NCBI GenBank assembly: GCA_045105475.1
Contig: JBGCDP010000314.1
Location: 1 to 25,668, forward strand
Length of the DNA: 25,668 nucleotides
Source: WTJY01 sp045105475
GTDB lineage: Bacteria > Chloroflexota > Anaerolineae > Promineifilales > Promineifilaceae
Direction: 5' to 3'
The position numbers and the translations under genes were made by a program. The notes under the pieces are model-generated. The model was not told where the DNA came from. It saw nothing but the letters and a program-made list of their open reading frames with translations, and did not search any database. Positions 23,307-25,668 of this stretch are shown one piece after another (the stretch's first letter is position 1; each line of letters starts with the position of its first letter).

Positions 23307-24758
23307 ATGGCACAGCAAAAAGCAACAATTGAGGAACTTTATACTCGTTATCAACAGTCGAGCGGGGTAACTGAGGACCCTTTTGAACTAGAGCCGGGCA
23401 GCATGTACTTTGCTGTTAAAAACCGTAAGCCTAATACAAAAACTCATCTTTTTATATGGAATAGTTGGCGTATGATGGAGCTATATGCACCTTTTTTACG
23501 CAAGTTTGCGGTCAGAGCTGGGCAGCGAACCCGATGGGCGCCAGAGCTAGAAGCGGCTTTGAATCGCCAATATGAAGGAAACGCTTATGTCACAGATGCT
23601 TTGCAAAATGGAGCCTCATGTGCTGTGGTTGATATGCGACTCAAGCACAAACCACCCCAAACTTTGCTGGTCGATGATGCGATTGAATCGCTTTATGACC
23701 TTGCCCGCTACCATCGTAAAAACATTGACTGTCCGATTGTGGCAATTACCGGCACGATGGGAAAAACAACGACAACGAATTTAATTCATGCGGTCTTGAA
23801 TTCTGAACTTGATACTTTTATCAATAACGGCCGGAATACGCCGCATGGGCAGTCTTTAAATCTGTTGAACATGCCTTTGAATAGCGAAGCGGCCGTCTTT
23901 GAGATGGGGAGCGTGGGGCTAGGAATTATTCGCTCATCCTGTGAGATCGCCCGGCCGACCCACGGCATAATCACTGCGGTTGATTATGCACATCTCGACA
24001 CCTTTAAAGATCTCGATACGATCAAGCGTAGTAAGTGGGAAATGTTTGATTTTCTGAACGAGACGGGTGGGCAGGTGCTTTTAAATACCAACCACCCGTG
24101 GCTTGCTTCTCAAGCGAGTCGGGTTCCCAAAGCGATCAGGTACGGGAGCCAATCTGATAATGACGTCATGGGTGAGCTGATGTCGGCCGATCCATTTTTG
24201 CGGGTACGTTGGTTTCCTCTTAAAGGCGAAGAGCCAATTGAGATACAAACTAAGCTTGCTGGCCAGCATAATTTAGACAATGTACTAGGCGCCATTGCTG
24301 TTGGTATAAACTTCGGGATTTCGCCTGCTTCGATTAAACGTGCGCTTGAAAACTTCCGGCCGATTACCGATCGATCTGACATTTTCTACAGCGGCAGCAA
24401 TATGATTTATAACGAAAGCTTTTCCTCGACTCCTGCCTCGACAATGGCAAACTTGAAGAGCTTTAGTCAATATTCTTCGAAAGAGAAACTGCTGATCTTA
24501 GGCCCATTGTCTCGAACTCCATCTGATCATCCCGTTTACGAAAAAACGATAGATCTGATTGAAGCACTTAACTTTGATCAAGTGATTTTGCTGGGTGATC
24601 GTTGGGACCGCTTTAAATCTCGCAACGTGGCGATACACATGTCGGGCCGGGCAGATGTGAAAGCATGGTTGGAAGAGAATCCGTTAGCTGACGCCTGTAT
24701 TATGATCAAAGCCTACACAGAATATGACTTAAAAAGCTTGTTTAAACCCGATATTTAG
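23307..24758 (+). CDS. MurF-like Mur ligase family protein, first of tandem pair
   Basis: A 483-residue ATP-dependent amide ligase of the Mur superfamily, closest in layout to MurF. The P-loop is ITGTMGKTTTT (K153), E199 sits in AVFEMGSVG, H229 in DYAHLDTF, the carbamylated-Lys candidate is K243 in RSKWEMF, and GQHNLDNVLGAIAVG marks the central-to-C-terminal domain junction. The C-terminal domain has PITDRSDIFYSGSNMIYNES and LLILGPLSRTPSDH. The N-terminal domain is unusual: after EPGSMYFAVKN about 45 extra residues rich in Trp/Arg (FIWNSWRMMELYAPFL, GQRTRWA) precede the expected YEGNAYVTDALQNGA. MurF normally adds D-Ala-D-Ala to UDP-MurNAc-tripeptide; the insertion and a paralogue 20 bases downstream suggest a different or specialised substrate. 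Not the obvious housekeeping murF. Confidence 0.85.
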   Translation: MAQQKATIEELYTRYQQSSGVTEDPFELEPGSMYFAVKNRKPNTKTHLFIWNSWRMMELYAPFLRKFAVRAGQRTRWAPELEAALNRQYEGNAYVTDALQNGASCAVVDMRLKHKPPQTLLVDDAIESLYDLARYHRKNIDCPIVAITGTMGKTTTTNLIHAVLNSELDTFINNGRNTPHGQSLNLLNMPLNSEAAVFEMGSVGLGIIRSSCEIARPTHGIITAVDYAHLDTFKDLDTIKRSKWEMFDFLNETGGQVLLNTNHPWLASQASRVPKAIRYGSQSDNDVMGELMSADPFLRVRWFPLKGEEPIEIQTKLAGQHNLDNVLGAIAVGINFGISPASIKRALENFRPITDRSDIFYSGSNMIYNESFSSTPASTMANLKSFSQYSSKEKLLILGPLSRTPSDHPVYEKTIDLIEALNFDQVILLGDRWDRFKSRNVAIHMSGRADVKAWLEENPLADACIMIKAYTEYDLKSLFKPDI

Positions 24759-24778
24759 CCCACCGTAGGAAAAACGAA

Positions 24779-25668
24779 GTGACCCAAATTCCGGCAGAAA
24801 TTGAATCTGTTTATGCAAAAATAAAAGCATCCAATGGCGTTTCGAGCAAACATGATGAGATGCCCGCTAATGGTGTTTATTTCGCTTTGAAGTATCGAAT
24901 CCCTAATGGCAGAATCCAATTTATATTTTGGAGCATCTGGAGATGGTGTCAGCTGTATGCCCCTGTTTTGCTCCAAATTGTCGGTTTTATTGGCATAAGA
25001 ACCCGCTGGGCAGACAATCAATTCCGTAAATTTACAGATCAAGTTATTGACGGCAATGCGTTCGCCCAGAAAGCGATTGAGAATGGAGCTGCTTTTGCAG
25101 TCATTGATAATCCAAGTAAACATCGGCCGCCGCAAACTATTTTGGTTGAGGATGTGGCCGAGACACTTTATGCGCTAGGTCGGTATCATCGTCAACATAT
25201 CGATGTACCGGTCATTGGGATTACAGGCAGCGTAGGCAAAACGACGACTACTCATCTGATAAATGCGATTTTGTCCAAGAAGATGATAACCGCGTGTAAA
25301 TTTGGCTCAAATAGCGCGATTGCAAACTCGATTAATCTGCTCAATGCACCGGCCGCTTCTGAAGCCATCGTGCTTGAAATGTCAGCAATCAGGCGCGGTT
25401 TTTTAAATGCCGCATGTGACATTATGAGGCCAACCCATGGGCTGATCACAAATACAGGCTTAGCCCATTTAGATACGTTTGGGAGTTTAGAAAATATTCA
25501 AAAAGGGAAATGGGAGCTGTTTGAAAAAATTACCGCCGCCAACGGGACTGTTTTTCTAAATATGAATCAGCCTTGGCTTGCCTCTCAAGCGCACCATGTT
25601 GAAAAAGCGATTCGGTTCGGGAGCCAGCCAGGGAACCATGTCGTGGGGCATCTGCTTTCGGCCGATCC
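24779..25668 (+). CDS. MurF-like Mur ligase family protein, second of tandem pair (3' truncated by window)
   Basis: About 296 codons are visible; the gene runs past the window end. It starts at GTG 24779, with AGGA eight bases upstream, 20 bases after the stop of the first Mur ligase. The protein matches its neighbour throughout at roughly half of the positions: FIFWSIWRWCQLYAPVL and GIRTRWA in the same insertion, DGNAFAQKAIENGAAFAVID, P-loop ITGSVGKTTTT, LEMSAIRRG, RPTHGLITNTGLAHLDTF and QKGKWELFE. HLDTF and the Lys region are kept, so it should be catalytically able. In the insertion it is more hydrophobic than the first copy (VLLQIVGFIG), raising the possibility of membrane contact. The C-terminal domain is not visible. 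It was probably formed by tandem duplication. Confidence 0.85.
   Translation, partial: MTQIPAEIESVYAKIKASNGVSSKHDEMPANGVYFALKYRIPNGRIQFIFWSIWRWCQLYAPVLLQIVGFIGIRTRWADNQFRKFTDQVIDGNAFAQKAIENGAAFAVIDNPSKHRPPQTILVEDVAETLYALGRYHRQHIDVPVIGITGSVGKTTTTHLINAILSKKMITACKFGSNSAIANSINLLNAPAASEAIVLEMSAIRRGFLNAACDIMRPTHGLITNTGLAHLDTFGSLENIQKGKWELFEKITAANGTVFLNMNQPWLASQAHHVEKAIRFGSQPGNHVVGHLLSAD

Larger units (their letters stand above)
1..25668. repeat. Dispersed highly iterated palindrome CGGCCG
   Basis: Reading line by line I counted about 92 copies of CGGCCG, roughly one per 280 bases, in genes of every type and strand. About 5-6 are expected by base composition. Other GC-only palindromes such as GGCGCC appear only a handful of times. 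Gaps without a copy include about 3230-4180 and 22460-23825. Confidence 0.85.

Noticed and set aside
22985..23332. 115-codon open frame between the histidine kinase and the first Mur ligase
   Set aside because: It overlaps both neighbouring genes, has no recognisable domain or ribosome site, and its composition looks like translated non-coding DNA. I treated the region as a spacer.
1..25668. tRNA, rRNA, CRISPR array, insertion sequence or prophage
   Set aside because: I looked for cloverleaf ends, evenly spaced short repeats, transposase motifs and terminal repeats and found none that held up.

Overview
This window is bacterial chromosome of roughly even GC, densely packed, mostly coded on the minus strand, with short gaps and many stop/start overlaps. 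No rRNA, tRNA, CRISPR array, transposase or integrase gene was seen. Nothing fixes the taxon. The mix of Ala-rich HlyD/MacA-type adaptors, a YHYH lipoprotein, sugar-acid enzymes, a P450 and MurF-like ligases would fit an environmental Chloroflexota-like bacterium, but that is only a guess. A genome-wide signature is visible: the palindrome CGGCCG occurs about 90 times (hand count), where about 5-6 are expected.

Layout. 1-3385 (-): efflux operon of two paralogous membrane-fusion adaptors followed by a MacB/LolD-type ABC ATPase cut by the window edge. 3523-5989 (-): a YjhG/YagF-type sugar-acid dehydratase (IlvD/Edd family) and a small AT-rich membrane protein overlapping its end. 6161-7054 (-): a YHYH lipoprotein. 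7172-11131 (-): a four-gene sugar-oxidation operon (xylose-isomerase-like TIM barrel, Gfo/Idh/MocA oxidoreductase, two SDR dehydrogenases). Each of its three internal spacers is filled by a long hairpin, and two of these are copies of one 71-72 bp repeat. 11388-12764 (+): a cytochrome P450.

12739-16706 (-): a tightly coupled six-gene operon of small-molecule-modifying enzymes: APH-like kinase, HEAT-like protein, SAM methyltransferase, cytidine-deaminase-fold deaminase, second APH-like kinase, GNAT acetyltransferase. 16853-17383 (+): a DUF924 protein. 17390-21576 (-): an operon of a two-domain flavin/Fe-S amine demethylase-like enzyme, a pentameric ligand-gated ion channel of the GLIC/ELIC type, a four-helix membrane protein and a GNAT enzyme. 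21661-22995 (+): an orphan GAF histidine kinase. 23307-25668 (+): two tandem MurF-like ligases sharing an unusual insertion of about 45 residues in the N-terminal domain; the second runs off the window.

How they may work together. The dehydratase, dehydrogenases and TIM-barrel enzyme look like parts of an oxidative sugar or sugar-acid pathway, but no aldolase or transporter is present. The amine-demethylase/ion-channel operon is the most unusual association: it could couple sensing of a small amine or betaine-like ligand to its breakdown, which is inference from gene order. The hairpin-spaced sugar operon, the tandem Mur ligases and the six-gene modification operon are the other places where something undescribed could lie.
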